Shown one piece after another: positions 9,253-19,173 of a DNA stretch of 64,000 nucleotides. The stretch lies in the NCBI RefSeq assembly GCF_019209935.1, contig NZ_JAHUTN010000010.1, positions 1-64,000 of the forward strand, written 5' to 3'. The notes under the pieces were generated by a model that was not told where the DNA came from, searched no databases, and worked only from the letters and a program-made list of their open reading frames with translations. Both the position numbers and the translations under genes were made by a program. Position 1 is the first letter of the stretch. Every line of letters begins with the position of its first letter. This DNA is from Corynebacterium sp. TAE3-ERU16 (GTDB lineage: Bacteria > Actinomycetota > Actinomycetes > Mycobacteriales > Mycobacteriaceae).

Positions 9253-10728
9253 ATGGAACAACTTCAGAACTTCATCGGCAAGTTCAACGACTTCTACTGG
9301 CAATTCGTGCTCGTCCTGCTCATCGGGGCGGGGCTCTACTTCTGCTGGACCACCCTCGTGGTCCAGATCCGGTTCATCCCGGACATGTTCCGCTCGATCG
9401 TGGAGCGGACACCCGTCGAAAAGGGCAGGAAGAACATCTCCGCCTTCAAGGCGTTCACCGTCTCGGCCGCCTCCCGGGTCGGTACCGGAAACGTCGCGGG
9501 CGTCGCGATCGCCATCGCGATGGGCGGCCCCGGTGCGGTGTTCTGGATGTGGACGCTCGCCGTCGTCGGCGGGGCGACCTCGTTCGTCGAGTCGACGCTG
9601 GCGCAGGTGTACAAGGTGCGGGACAGGGACTCCTTCCGGGGTGGCCCCGCCTACTACATCACGAGGGCCCTCGGATGGCGCTGGCTGGCGGTCATCTTCG
9701 CCGTGCTCATCACCCTGACCTACGGCTTCGTGTTCAACGCCGTGCAGTCCAACTCCATCGCCGACTCGATGACCACGTCCTTCGAGGCATCGAATCCGGT
9801 GGTCGTCAAGATCATCGTCGGTGCCGTTCTCGCGCTGGTCACCGCGGCCGTCATCTTCGGTGGGATCCAGCGCATCGGCGCTGTCACCCAGATCATCGTC
9901 CCCGTCATGGCGGTCGCCTACATCATCGTCGGCATCATCGTCGTGGTCATCCACATCGGGCAGGTCCCCGGAATGGTCGCCAACATCTGGGCGGAGGCCT
10001 TCGGATTCCGGTCGGTGACCGGTGCCGCGATCGGTACCGTCATCATGAACGGCGTCCGCAGGGGCCTGTTCTCCAACGAAGCCGGTATGGGTTCGGTGCC
10101 GAACGCAGCGGCCACCGCGACGGTCTCGCACCCGGCGAAGCAGGGGCTGATCCAGACCCTGGGCGTCTACTTCGACACCATCGTCGTCTGTTCCGTCACC
10201 GCGTTCATCATCCTGCTGTCGAAGCCCGACTACGACGACACGCGTGGCGGCATGGAGCTCACGCAGAATGCCCTCGCCGACAGCGTCGGTACCTGGGGCA
10301 TCCACTTCCTCACCGTGATCATCATCTTCCTCGCGTTCTCCTCCGTGATCGGCAACTACTACTACGGGGAGACGAACATCGAGTTCCTCACCGGGTCGAA
10401 GACCGTGCTCAACGGTTTCCGGGCTCTCGTGGTCCTCTGCGTGTTCGGTGGCGCACTCGGATCCGTCCCGCTCGTGTGGGCGCTCGCGGACACGTTCTCC
10501 GGGCTGATGGCCACCGCCAACCTCATCGCCATCATCCCGCTCGGCGGTGTCGCCGTGGCACTTCTCAGGCACTTCTCGGAGCAGCGGGCGAAGGGCCTCA
10601 ACCCCGTGTTCCACCGCGATGACCTTCCGCGGCTCCGTGGCTGGGAGAACATGGAGTGCTGGGACGGCACCGACGCGGTCCTCCAGCGCGACGAGCGCTA
10701 CGACGAGGTCTCCCGCCGTGTGAGGTAG
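9253..10728 (+). CDS. Alanine/glycine:cation symporter (AGCS family)
   Basis: A 491-residue inner-membrane protein with about ten hydrophobic segments. It resembles sodium:alanine/glycine symporters, which import small neutral amino acids with Na+. Seen: the family motifs FKAFTVSAASRVGTGNVAGVA (about residues 60-80), GMGSVPNAAATA near residue 280, and the SNEAGMGS segment just before it. The start is set by the -10 element immediately upstream and by the N-terminal membrane segment. It is flanked by mutM and a terminator at 10748-10782, so it is a single-gene insert between mutM and acyP. Substrate choice cannot be read from sequence. Confidence 0.93.
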   Translation: MEQLQNFIGKFNDFYWQFVLVLLIGAGLYFCWTTLVVQIRFIPDMFRSIVERTPVEKGRKNISAFKAFTVSAASRVGTGNVAGVAIAIAMGGPGAVFWMWTLAVVGGATSFVESTLAQVYKVRDRDSFRGGPAYYITRALGWRWLAVIFAVLITLTYGFVFNAVQSNSIADSMTTSFEASNPVVVKIIVGAVLALVTAAVIFGGIQRIGAVTQIIVPVMAVAYIIVGIIVVVIHIGQVPGMVANIWAEAFGFRSVTGAAIGTVIMNGVRRGLFSNEAGMGSVPNAAATATVSHPAKQGLIQTLGVYFDTIVVCSVTAFIILLSKPDYDDTRGGMELTQNALADSVGTWGIHFLTVIIIFLAFSSVIGNYYYGETNIEFLTGSKTVLNGFRALVVLCVFGGALGSVPLVWALADTFSGLMATANLIAIIPLGGVAVALLRHFSEQRAKGLNPVFHRDDLPRLRGWENMECWDGTDAVLQRDERYDEVSRRVR

Positions 10729-10747
10729 GCGCAGCGATCTCCCCCGG

Positions 10748-10782
10748 AGGGGCACCGTCCCGTACGTCGGGCGGTGCCCCTC
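10748..10782 (+). terminator. Terminator after the symporter gene
   Basis: Inverted repeat GAGGGGCACCG / CGGTGCCCCTC around a short loop, just after the stop codon; no long T-run follows. Confidence 0.65.
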
Positions 10783-10858
10783 TCCGCGTCCCGCCGCCCG
10801 GTACAGTGATCCGCAGGACAGATCTTCACCACGATGATGGTCACGGAGGACGGAAACG

Positions 10859-11152
10859 ATGGGTGCAGGGGATCGGACGAGGCTGACGGCGTGGGTTCAC
10901 GGGCATGTCCAGGGGGTGGGGTTCCGCTGGTGGACCCGCTGCCAGGCGAAGGAGCTCGGGCTGGCCGGTTCCGCGAGCAACTATCCGGACGGGCGCGTGC
11001 TCGTCATCGCGGAGGGGGAGGAACAGGCGTGCGTCGCCCTCCTCGGTCGGCTCGCCGAGCAGCCCAGCACCACCCGACGCCCCGGCCGGGTCGACAAGGT
11101 GATCGACCAGTGGTCCGAACCCCGGGGAGAATCGGGATTCACCGAACGATGA
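10859..11152 (+). CDS. acyP: Acylphosphatase
   Basis: Small 97-residue enzyme that hydrolyses acyl phosphates such as carbamoyl or 1,3-bisphosphoglycerate-type anhydrides. Seen: the phosphate cradle VHGHVQGVGFRWW near residues 12-24 with catalytic Arg, and the catalytic Asn in ASNYPDGRV near residue 40. Length is typical. Its stop codon overlaps the ATG of the next lipoprotein gene (ATGA), so the two are translationally coupled. An acylphosphatase next to smc is a common actinobacterial arrangement. Confidence 0.94.
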   Translation: MGAGDRTRLTAWVHGHVQGVGFRWWTRCQAKELGLAGSASNYPDGRVLVIAEGEEQACVALLGRLAEQPSTTRRPGRVDKVIDQWSEPRGESGFTER

Positions 11153-11655
11153 GTCGGCTGACGGTGTCACTCACGCTCGCCGCGGTTGCGGCAGCCGCAG
11201 CTGCGCTCTGCGGATGCTCGCCGCGCGCCGACGACACCGCTCCTTCCGGCCCCGCCCCCTCGACCGGTCCGGTCGCCGACCTCCCGGCTGAAGACGACGA
11301 CCCGGGAACCGGTGTGGTGCCCCTCGCGGAGTACCTCGTGGACACCCCGTCCGACGGGATGCACGACGAGCACGCCGCCCGCATCGAGGACCATGCGGTC
11401 CTCGACCAGCGGACCATCCGGATCGCCGGGATGACCGGGACCACGCGCTGCTTCGGGGTCCGACCCGTCGTGCAGGAGACCGGGACCGAGGTCCGGCTCG
11501 CGCTCGTCGCCGGAACCCTCCCGGGAACGGACGGCCCGTGCACCCTGGAGGCGCGGTTGGCCGCCGTCGACGCCACTCTCGCCCATGATCTGGGGGACCG
11601 GAGGATCGTGCTCCTCGACGAGCTGGAACCGGGGGAACTCACCCGAAACCGCTGA
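11149..11655 (+). CDS. Putative lipoprotein (168 aa)
   Basis: An unrecognised exported lipoprotein. Seen: a basic start followed by an Ala-rich hydrophobic segment and a lipobox LCGC with the modified Cys at about residue 23. A Pro/Ser/Asp-rich linker follows (25-55), then a compact domain containing one more Cys pair (CFG near residue 105 and PCTLEA near residue 128) that may form a disulfide. The start overlaps the acyP stop (ATGA). The smc gene begins 25 bp downstream. Function unknown; it is probably anchored on the outer face of the membrane. Confidence 0.75.
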   Translation: MSRLTVSLTLAAVAAAAAALCGCSPRADDTAPSGPAPSTGPVADLPAEDDDPGTGVVPLAEYLVDTPSDGMHDEHAARIEDHAVLDQRTIRIAGMTGTTRCFGVRPVVQETGTEVRLALVAGTLPGTDGPCTLEARLAAVDATLAHDLGDRRIVLLDELEPGELTRNR

Positions 11656-11668
11656 CCGGGGCCGGTGT

Positions 11669-11674
11669 TACTAT
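11669..11674 (+). promoter_or_regulatory. -10 element TACTAT before smc
   Basis: TACTAT ends 6 nt before the GTG at 11681. There is no Shine-Dalgarno sequence, so smc probably has a leaderless transcript of its own. Confidence 0.5.
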
Positions 11675-11680
11675 TTTCCG

Positions 11681-14600
11681 GTGCATCTGAAATCGCTGAC
11701 GCTCAAGGGATTCAAGTCCTTCGCGTCTGCGACGACCCTGAAATTCGAACCCGGCATCTGCGCCGTCGTCGGCCCGAACGGATCCGGTAAGTCCAACGTC
11801 GTCGATGCGCTGGCGTGGGTGATGGGGGAGCAGGGCGCGAAGACCCTGCGCGGCGGGAAGATGGAGGACGTCATCTTCGCCGGCGCCGGCGACCGCAAAC
11901 CGCTGGGCCGCGCCGAGGTCACCCTCACCATCGACAACGCCGACGGTGCCCTCGACATCGACTACTCCGAGGTCTCGGTCACCAGGCGGATGTTCCGCGA
12001 CGGCGCGAGCGAGTACGAGATCAACGGGACGAGAGCCCGACTGATGGACATCCAGGAGCTGCTGTCCGACTCCGGTATCGGCCGCGAGATGCACGTCATC
12101 GTCGGGCAGGGGCGCCTCGCCCAGATCCTCGAGGCGAGGCCCGAGGAGCGGCGCGCCTTCATCGAGGAGGCGGCCGGCGTGCTCAAACACCGGCGACGCA
12201 AGGAGAAGGCCCACCGCAAGCTCGTCGGCATGCAGGCCAACCTCGACCGGCTCACCGACCTCACCGGCGAACTCAAACGTCAGCTGAAGCCACTGGCCAG
12301 GCAGGCGGAGGCCGCGAAGCGCGCGGCGACGGTGCAGGCCGAACTGCGGGACGCCCGCCTCCGGCTCGCCGGTGACCAGCTGGTGCGGCTGCGCGCCGAC
12401 GCCGAGGACGCGGAGGCGAAGGCGGAGCTGCTCGCGGCCCGGGTCCGCGACGTCACCGAACAACTGGAGGAGGACACCGGCAGGCAGCTCGAACTCGAGG
12501 AGGAACTCGCCCGGATCACGCCCGAGGTCGAGGCCGCCCAGAACCTGTGGTTCACCCTGTCCGCACTGGCCGAACGCGTCTCCGCGACGGTGCGTATCGC
12601 CGCCGATCGCGCCGCGAACCAGGTCTCCGACATCCGATACTCCGGACCCGACCCCGATGACCTGGCCCGCCGCGCCGAGCGCGCCGACGAGGAACTCGCC
12701 GGTCTCGAGGAGGCCGTGGAGATGGCGGCCGAGCGCCTCGAGTCCATCCGGGAGGAGGTCGAGGAGCGCGAACAGACCGCCCGCGAACTCGAACGCGAAC
12801 ACCTCGCCCAGATGCGCGCCATCGCCGACCGGCGGGAGGGCGTGGTCAGGCTCCTCGCCGCCGAGGAATCCCAGCGCAGCCGGATCGAGGCCGCCGACGC
12901 CGACATCGAACGGCTCACCGAGCAGCTCGAGGAGACCCTCGGGAGGGCGGACGCCGCCCGCGCGGAGGCCGAGGCCATCGCCTCCCGGATCGAGAGCTCG
13001 TCGACCGACCGCGAACCACTGGAACAGGCGCACACCAGGGCATCCGCCGAGGCACAGGCCGCCGAGGCGAGACTCGACCAGCTGCGCGACGCCGAACGCG
13101 CCCTGGAACGCCGGGTGTCGTCCCTGACCTCGCGGATCGACACCCTCGAATCCACCGTGCCCACCGTCGACGCAGCCGAGATACTCGGGGACGGCTTCGC
13201 ACCTCTGGCCACCCTCATCCGCCCGGAACCGGGAACGGAGAAGGCCGTCGCCGCGGCCCTCGGCCCCGTGGCGGAGGCCGTCGCCGGCGACATCGACGAC
13301 TCCGTCCTCGGGGAACTCGACGGCGCCGACATCCCCCGCACCACACTCATCGACACGACCGGTGCCGGGAGCGGGGACTGGCGCCTCGACACCGATCTGC
13401 CGGCCGGATGCACCTGGCTCCTCGACCACCTGGACCTCGACCCGGGCGTGCGCACCGCCGTCGTGAGGCTCCTGGTCGACGTCGTCCTCGCCGACGACGA
13501 CACCGCGGCCCGGAAGGCCGTCGGCGACGACCCCAGGCTGAAGGCCGTCACCCGCGCCGGCACACTGCGCGGCCACGGGTGGCTGACCCTCGGACAGGGG
13601 GTCGGAACCGCCGTGGAGATCACCGCGCAGATCGACGCCGCCCGCGGGGAACTCGCCACCGCGGAGGCGGAACTCTCCGAGCTCGCAGGCACCCTCTCCG
13701 GCGCCGCGACCGCGGCCGAGGAGGCGCGGGTCGACGCCGCGGCGGCGAAGGCCGCGCTCCGTGAGCACGACCGCGACCTCGAGACCCTCAACCGGGATGC
13801 GACCCGATTGGCCAGGAGCCACGAAGCGGCGCGCGCCGAACACCAGCGCATGGCCTCGCGCGTCACCGCAGCGGAACTCCGCCGGAACGAACTGGCCGGA
13901 CAGCTCGAGGAGACCCTCGACCGCCTGACCCGCGTCGAGGACACCGATGAACCCGACGAGCCCTCCACCGCGGCCCGGGACGAGGCCGCCTCCGCGCTCG
14001 CACAGGTCAAGGCCATGGAGGTCGAGGCCCGCCTCGCACTGCGGACGGCCGAGGAACGCGCCGGGCAGCTGCGGGGGAGAGGCGACGCGCTGCGCCGTCA
14101 GGCCGAGCACGAACGGCAGGCCAAGGCCCGGCACGAGAGGGCGATGGCCGCCCGTCGGGCGGCGGCCGAACTCGCGGCCGCCGTGGAACGCGGTGCCCGG
14201 GAGGTCGCGGACCGCACCGCGGACGCCACCGCTCGGGCCGCGGCCCGGCGGGACGAACTCAACACGGCCCGGGCCAACGTCACAACACGGCTCGCCCGTG
14301 CCAAGGATGCGGTGAACGCCGCACGGATGGAACTCAACCGGCTGACCGACACGGCACACGCCTCCGACATCGCCCGCAGCCAGGCACAGGTGCGCATCGA
14401 ACAGGCCGAGGAACAGATCACCGGGCAGCTGGGTCTGACGGTGGAGGTCATCCTCGCCGACTACACCCCGGGCGAGGACTTCGACCGCGCCGCGGAGAAG
14501 AAGCGCCTCAAGCGCGCGGAGAAGGATCTCGCCTCCCTCGGCAAGGTCAACCCGCTCGCCCTCGAGGAGTTCAAGGCCCTGGAGGAGCGCTACGAGTACC

Positions 14601-15166
14601 TCGCCACGCAGCTGGCCGACGTGGAGCAGGCCCGACGGGATCTCACCGGGGTCATCGAGGAGGTCGACGCGAAGATCCTCCAGCTGTTCACCGACGCCTG
14701 GCGCGATGTCGAGGACGAGTTCCCCCGCGTGTTCTCCACCCTGTTCCCGGGCGGGGAGGGGAGGCTGGTGCTCACCGACCCGGACGACATGCTCACCACC
14801 GGCATCGAGGTCGAGGCCCGGCCGCCCGGAAAGCGCGTCAAGCGGCTGTCGCTGCTCTCCGGCGGGGAGAAGTCCCTCACCGCACTCGCCATGCTGGTGG
14901 CGATCTTCCGGGCGCGCCCCAGCCCGTTCTACGTCATGGACGAGGTCGAGGCCGCCCTCGACGACGTCAACCTGCGTCGCCTGATCAACCTGTTCGAGGA
15001 ACTCCGCGAGTCCAGTCAGCTCATCGTCATCACCCACCAGAAACCGACGATGGACGTCGCCAACGTGCTCTACGGCGTGACCATGCGCGGCGACGGTGTC
15101 ACCCGCGTGATCAGCCAGCGGATGTCGCCCGCCACCCGTGCGCGGGACGACACCGATGAGACCTGA
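11681..15166 (+). CDS. smc: Chromosome segregation protein SMC
   Basis: The 1161-residue condensin ATPase that organises and segregates the chromosome, normally with ScpA and ScpB (not in this window). Seen: the Walker A GPNGSGKS at 31-38, a first long coiled coil (about 165-480), the hinge around 495-640 and a return coiled coil (about 650-1000). At the C-terminus are the ABC signature LLSGGEKSLTALA near 1058 and Walker B YVMDEVEAALDD near 1083. The coils are very rich in Ala, Glu and Arg. The GTG at 11681 gives the standard N-terminus HLKSLTLKGFKSF; the upstream in-frame ATG would overlap the lipoprotein gene. Complete and normal in length. Confidence 0.97.
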   Translation: MHLKSLTLKGFKSFASATTLKFEPGICAVVGPNGSGKSNVVDALAWVMGEQGAKTLRGGKMEDVIFAGAGDRKPLGRAEVTLTIDNADGALDIDYSEVSVTRRMFRDGASEYEINGTRARLMDIQELLSDSGIGREMHVIVGQGRLAQILEARPEERRAFIEEAAGVLKHRRRKEKAHRKLVGMQANLDRLTDLTGELKRQLKPLARQAEAAKRAATVQAELRDARLRLAGDQLVRLRADAEDAEAKAELLAARVRDVTEQLEEDTGRQLELEEELARITPEVEAAQNLWFTLSALAERVSATVRIAADRAANQVSDIRYSGPDPDDLARRAERADEELAGLEEAVEMAAERLESIREEVEEREQTARELEREHLAQMRAIADRREGVVRLLAAEESQRSRIEAADADIERLTEQLEETLGRADAARAEAEAIASRIESSSTDREPLEQAHTRASAEAQAAEARLDQLRDAERALERRVSSLTSRIDTLESTVPTVDAAEILGDGFAPLATLIRPEPGTEKAVAAALGPVAEAVAGDIDDSVLGELDGADIPRTTLIDTTGAGSGDWRLDTDLPAGCTWLLDHLDLDPGVRTAVVRLLVDVVLADDDTAARKAVGDDPRLKAVTRAGTLRGHGWLTLGQGVGTAVEITAQIDAARGELATAEAELSELAGTLSGAATAAEEARVDAAAAKAALREHDRDLETLNRDATRLARSHEAARAEHQRMASRVTAAELRRNELAGQLEETLDRLTRVEDTDEPDEPSTAARDEAASALAQVKAMEVEARLALRTAEERAGQLRGRGDALRRQAEHERQAKARHERAMAARRAAAELAAAVERGAREVADRTADATARAAARRDELNTARANVTTRLARAKDAVNAARMELNRLTDTAHASDIARSQAQVRIEQAEEQITGQLGLTVEVILADYTPGEDFDRAAEKKRLKRAEKDLASLGKVNPLALEEFKALEERYEYLATQLADVEQARRDLTGVIEEVDAKILQLFTDAWRDVEDEFPRVFSTLFPGGEGRLVLTDPDDMLTTGIEVEARPPGKRVKRLSLLSGGEKSLTALAMLVAIFRARPSPFYVMDEVEAALDDVNLRRLINLFEELRESSQLIVITHQKPTMDVANVLYGVTMRGDGVTRVISQRMSPATRARDDTDET

Positions 15167-15323
15167 CCGACCCCAGGTTGGGCATCGAACCTGCTGCTCA
15201 GGGGTGTGGACCATGGGTTTCAATGGTGTCCGCACGTGCGGCGGACGGGGGCGCTAGAATCGAACAGTCTGCTCGGCAGACCAACCCATCCACCGGCACA
15301 CTCCAAGGGGCACACACGACGTC

Positions 15324-18300
15324 ATGAGCGGCAGCGTCAATCCGATCGCGGACCTGAACGACCCCCTCCTCGGCTGGGCATCCCAGACCGAACTGAAACT
15401 CGCACAGGTCCTCGCCGACCGGGACCGGGTCACCGGAACGGGGCTGAAATCCGATGACATCGAGTGCATCGAACGCTTCTACGGGACGTTCCTCTCCCGC
15501 CAGATGGCGGCCGGTGCGACGATCACCGGTCTCGTCGACGTCACCCCGACCGTCGCCGTGGTCACCCTCGTCGCGCGCGCCGCGAGGATGACCGACCGCT
15601 CCAGCTTCTTCGACGAGTACCTGCACGGCCTCGGTCTGGCCCCCACGGACGGCCTCACCGCAGAACTCGCCGGGGTCACCGTCGATCTCGTCCGCCGGGT
15701 CGGGCTCCGGATCCCGGACGGTCTCGGGGACCCGGTGCTGCTGCTCGCGACCCACGCCGGCGTCACCGGCAACGAGGTGCCCGGTCTGCTCGAACTCCTC
15801 GACGCGCTCGATGATTCCGGGCGGGAACTCACCGGTCCGGACACGGTGTCGATGCTCGCCGACGGCAGCTACGCGGAGAATCTCCCCGCAGACGACGAGG
15901 ACGATGATCCGGAGACCCCGCTGCCGGTCACCGCAGACGTCGCCGCGGCGGCCCCGGAGATCCTCGCCGATGCCATAGCCGGTGTCATCGAACTCAGGGA
16001 ACTCACCCGCACCGATCCCCGCGGTTGGCGCGCGGCCCTCGCCGGAAAGGACAATCGCGGAAAGGTGACGCTGCCGGTGCTTCTGCGCGGTGCGGTCGCC
16101 GCTGAACTGCGGGAACGCCCCGTCGGAACCGCGGGCCGGGGCTCCGCCGTCGGCGTCGCGACCCGGGAACACACCCCGCGCATCATCTTCGACGCCCACC
16201 GCGGCAAGGTGTGCCTCCGGCTGCCCGAACAGGCGCTGCCCGAGGGCCAGGACGCCGAGGTCCAGTGGCGTGTGTCCGTCGAGGGCACCACCCGGATCTA
16301 CCGCACCGGCCGGAGCTGGGGAGAGACCGGCGGATTCTCCGAGCTGCTCGACCTCCACGTCGAACGCCAGCTCCGGGAGATCACCGTCGCCGACATCACG
16401 AACGACGCCACCTGGGTCGTCCCGGTCGTCGACTCCGACGATCCGGTCCTGGTGTTCTCCGTCAAGGGACAGAACCTCACCGACCTCGCGTCCCTGCACC
16501 ACCCCGAGCTGATCGTCGTCACTCCGGACGACTCCCGCCTCGTCGACGTGGTCACCGGCGAGGACATCCCCGTCGTCTCCTCCCGCGCCGTCGACGGCTG
16601 GGCCGGGTGGACCGCCCGCCGCGTCGACTCCTCGCAGGCCGCATCCCTCCAGGTCCTGCGCCCGGGTCAGACCCCGTCACCGATGCACAACGTCCGCTGT
16701 GTCGACCCCCGGCAGCGCGTCATGTTCCGCGACCCCGGGGACCCCGTCGCGGATCTCCGCAGCCTCGGCGGACTGCCCATCCACTCCGCCTCACTGCTGG
16801 CCGAGTTCCCGCCGACGGTCTCCGGAGCCGAGGAGACCTGGTGGCTGTCCATCTCCGCGTACGCCGGAACCGGGCACGCCGGCGACGAGGTCGCCCCCGC
16901 CGAACCGCTCATCATCCCCGCCGAGGGTGGGGTCTTCGACATCTTCGACCCCGAGCTCTACGACGCGCCGTGGGTGGGGGAGTACCTCGTGCGCCTCCGC
17001 GGTCCCCGCAACGAGTCCTTCCGCCACGAGTACGCCATCGTCGAGGGACTCGACGCCACCACCGACATCCACGGTGCCTGCCGGTCCGTCCGGATCCCCG
17101 CCACCGGCGGACTCAGCGAGGCGAGCTGCACCATCCGGCCCGGGGACAAGCCCTTCACCGCGCAGCCGCGCACCATCCACGTCGCCCCGGACGAGGCCGG
17201 CGGTGACGTCGTCATCACCACCGACGAAGGCGACGCGATGCCGCTGCGGTTCACCCCGCCCCGGCTCACCTTCGAGGTACCCCTGACCACCCAGCCCCCG
17301 ATGTGGCGGACCACCCGGCTCGTCTGCGGTCCCCGCCAGTTCGACGCCGGCGGCGTACTCCGCATCCGTGCCACCGGGGAACTCGGGGACCCGAAGGTCA
17401 CCGTCCGCAACCATCACGGCGCGCCACTGCGCACCGTACGGCTCACCGCCGAGGACGGGATCACCTACACCGCGCCCATGACCCAGCTCGCCGCGTCCAC
17501 CGCCGTCCTGCCCGGCGGGCGGATGGAGTTCGAGTGGACCGACCCCCGCAGCGACCGTCGGGTGTCGGTGAACCTCGCGCTCATCGACCCCGCACCCCAC
17601 GCCACCGGCGTCACGGTGGAGGACGGACACCTCGTGTTCGAGGGCCTCGCCCGGGACCGTGCCCTGGGCGCGTGGGTGTGGCCCGCCGCGGCGCCCTGGG
17701 TGTTCGCCCGCACGATCCCCGTCGCCGGCAAGCGCACCGAGCTCCCCGCCGATTTCGTCGGCGCCGGTGAACTCACCGTCCAGCTCCACTCCGCGGACCC
17801 GTTCTCGGTGCTGCGCGCACCGATCGTGCCCGGCGCCACCGCGCTCACCGCGCCCCAACCCGGCCACTACACCGGCAGCAGTGGGCCGCTGAACGAACTT
17901 TCCGCATTCCTCTCCGGTGATTCCGAGACCGCGCCCACCGACGCCTCCGTCATGCCGGTGCTCTGGGACTTCCTCGCCGGATTCACCCCGGACACGGGCG
18001 TGACCACCGATCCGGACAGTGAAGCCGCGGTCGGCGCGGTCCAGCTCCGAAAAGCGGTCAGCACCGCGCTCGCCGCGAACCCGGCGGCCGCGCTCGCCGG
18101 GCTGTCGGCATCCCTCGTCCCCGGCGAAGCGCAGCCCGGGAAGGTCGTCGTCTCCGGGCTCGTCCACGGGCCGTTCGCCGCACTCGCCGTTGATCCCGGT
18201 GCAGACGACGGTGACGCGGGGGAGCACGGCACCGCACCCGTGCCCGACCCGCGGGACGCCGCCGTCGCGATCCACCGCACCGCGTGGATCGGCACCCTGG

Positions 18301-18974
18301 AACTCCTGGCGCAGCTCCCCGCCGTCCACGCCGCCGTCGAGGCGGGCGAACCCCGCACCCGGCTCCGTGCGCTGCTCGACCGGCTCGAGGACGTCGCCGG
18401 AAAGCGGCTCGTGGAGACCCTGTCCACCGGCCGCGACGCCACCCTCGACACCGCGTGCATCGACCGGTCCACCGTCCAGATCGCCCAGATGGACGAGGCG
18501 CAGCAGGAATCACTGCTCAAGATGTTCTTCGCCCAGGCCGAGATCGTCCCCGGCCCCATCATGGACGACAGTGCCCGACTCCTCGCCGTGTTCGAGACGT
18601 TCAACAAGCGCCACGATCTCAACGACCTGCTCGCCGACCGCGAGATGGTGACCTCCGCCGCGGCGCTGATGAAGGCGATGCGCGGCGCGAACAGGCGCCT
18701 CTACTCCTCGGCCCGGGTCCGCTTCGACAAGCTCGAGGGCGTGGACACCGACTCCGGTGCGAACACCTGGGCACTCGCCCCCGTCGTGTCCCTCGTCTTC
18801 GCGCTCGCCGCCCGGATGCACGCCCACGGGCTGATGGGCAAATCCAAGCTGCTCACCGCGGCGACCCCCGGATGGAGCCGCCTCGCCGACCTCACCCCGG
18901 ACCTCGTCACCGGAGACCTCATCGCCGCCGAGGCGATGGTCCTCGCCGTCACGAACCCCGGGATCGGGGACTAG
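15324..18974 (+). CDS. Large protein of unknown function (1216 aa), between smc and ftsY
   Basis: I do not recognise a family. The protein has no signal peptide or membrane segment. Residues 1-200 look mostly helical. Residues 230-850 are rich in short beta-strands with Pro/Gly/Asp turns and recall a chain of Ig-like or beta-sandwich domains. Residues about 880-1216 are helical again, ending in a stretch with ALAARMHAHGLMGKS. No Walker, nuclease, protease or methyltransferase motif was found. Base composition and codon use equal the neighbours, so recent transfer is unlikely. I recall a conserved hypothetical gene in this place in C. glutamicum, which I cannot check. Start at the ATG 15324, about 150 bp after smc; a separate transcript is likely. 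Confidence 0.7.
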   Translation: MSGSVNPIADLNDPLLGWASQTELKLAQVLADRDRVTGTGLKSDDIECIERFYGTFLSRQMAAGATITGLVDVTPTVAVVTLVARAARMTDRSSFFDEYLHGLGLAPTDGLTAELAGVTVDLVRRVGLRIPDGLGDPVLLLATHAGVTGNEVPGLLELLDALDDSGRELTGPDTVSMLADGSYAENLPADDEDDDPETPLPVTADVAAAAPEILADAIAGVIELRELTRTDPRGWRAALAGKDNRGKVTLPVLLRGAVAAELRERPVGTAGRGSAVGVATREHTPRIIFDAHRGKVCLRLPEQALPEGQDAEVQWRVSVEGTTRIYRTGRSWGETGGFSELLDLHVERQLREITVADITNDATWVVPVVDSDDPVLVFSVKGQNLTDLASLHHPELIVVTPDDSRLVDVVTGEDIPVVSSRAVDGWAGWTARRVDSSQAASLQVLRPGQTPSPMHNVRCVDPRQRVMFRDPGDPVADLRSLGGLPIHSASLLAEFPPTVSGAEETWWLSISAYAGTGHAGDEVAPAEPLIIPAEGGVFDIFDPELYDAPWVGEYLVRLRGPRNESFRHEYAIVEGLDATTDIHGACRSVRIPATGGLSEASCTIRPGDKPFTAQPRTIHVAPDEAGGDVVITTDEGDAMPLRFTPPRLTFEVPLTTQPPMWRTTRLVCGPRQFDAGGVLRIRATGELGDPKVTVRNHHGAPLRTVRLTAEDGITYTAPMTQLAASTAVLPGGRMEFEWTDPRSDRRVSVNLALIDPAPHATGVTVEDGHLVFEGLARDRALGAWVWPAAAPWVFARTIPVAGKRTELPADFVGAGELTVQLHSADPFSVLRAPIVPGATALTAPQPGHYTGSSGPLNELSAFLSGDSETAPTDASVMPVLWDFLAGFTPDTGVTTDPDSEAAVGAVQLRKAVSTALAANPAAALAGLSASLVPGEAQPGKVVVSGLVHGPFAALAVDPGADDGDAGEHGTAPVPDPRDAAVAIHRTAWIGTLELLAQLPAVHAAVEAGEPRTRLRALLDRLEDVAGKRLVETLSTGRDATLDTACIDRSTVQIAQMDEAQQESLLKMFFAQAEIVPGPIMDDSARLLAVFETFNKRHDLNDLLADREMVTSAAALMKAMRGANRRLYSSARVRFDKLEGVDTDSGANTWALAPVVSLVFALAARMHAHGLMGKSKLLTAATPGWSRLADLTPDLVTGDLIAAEAMVLAVTNPGIGD

Positions 18975-19173
18975 GGGCAGGGAACACGGACCCCGCGGAA
19001 CCGGGCATCCGGCTTCGCGGGGTGCGCACGGAGATGTGCCAGAGTTGCCGGCCCGGGTGTCCCGGTGCGCCCGGACGGCGTGGGGAACCATCCGCCGCCG
19101 GAATCACGGTGATCTCCGTGAGATGAGCGAGGCCCCGGGAGCGCACGCCTCCCGGATGTGAAACCATGTACGC

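Noticed and set aside
11639..15235. 1198-codon - strand frame over smc
   Set aside because: Antisense shadow of smc, with no recognisable protein sequence.
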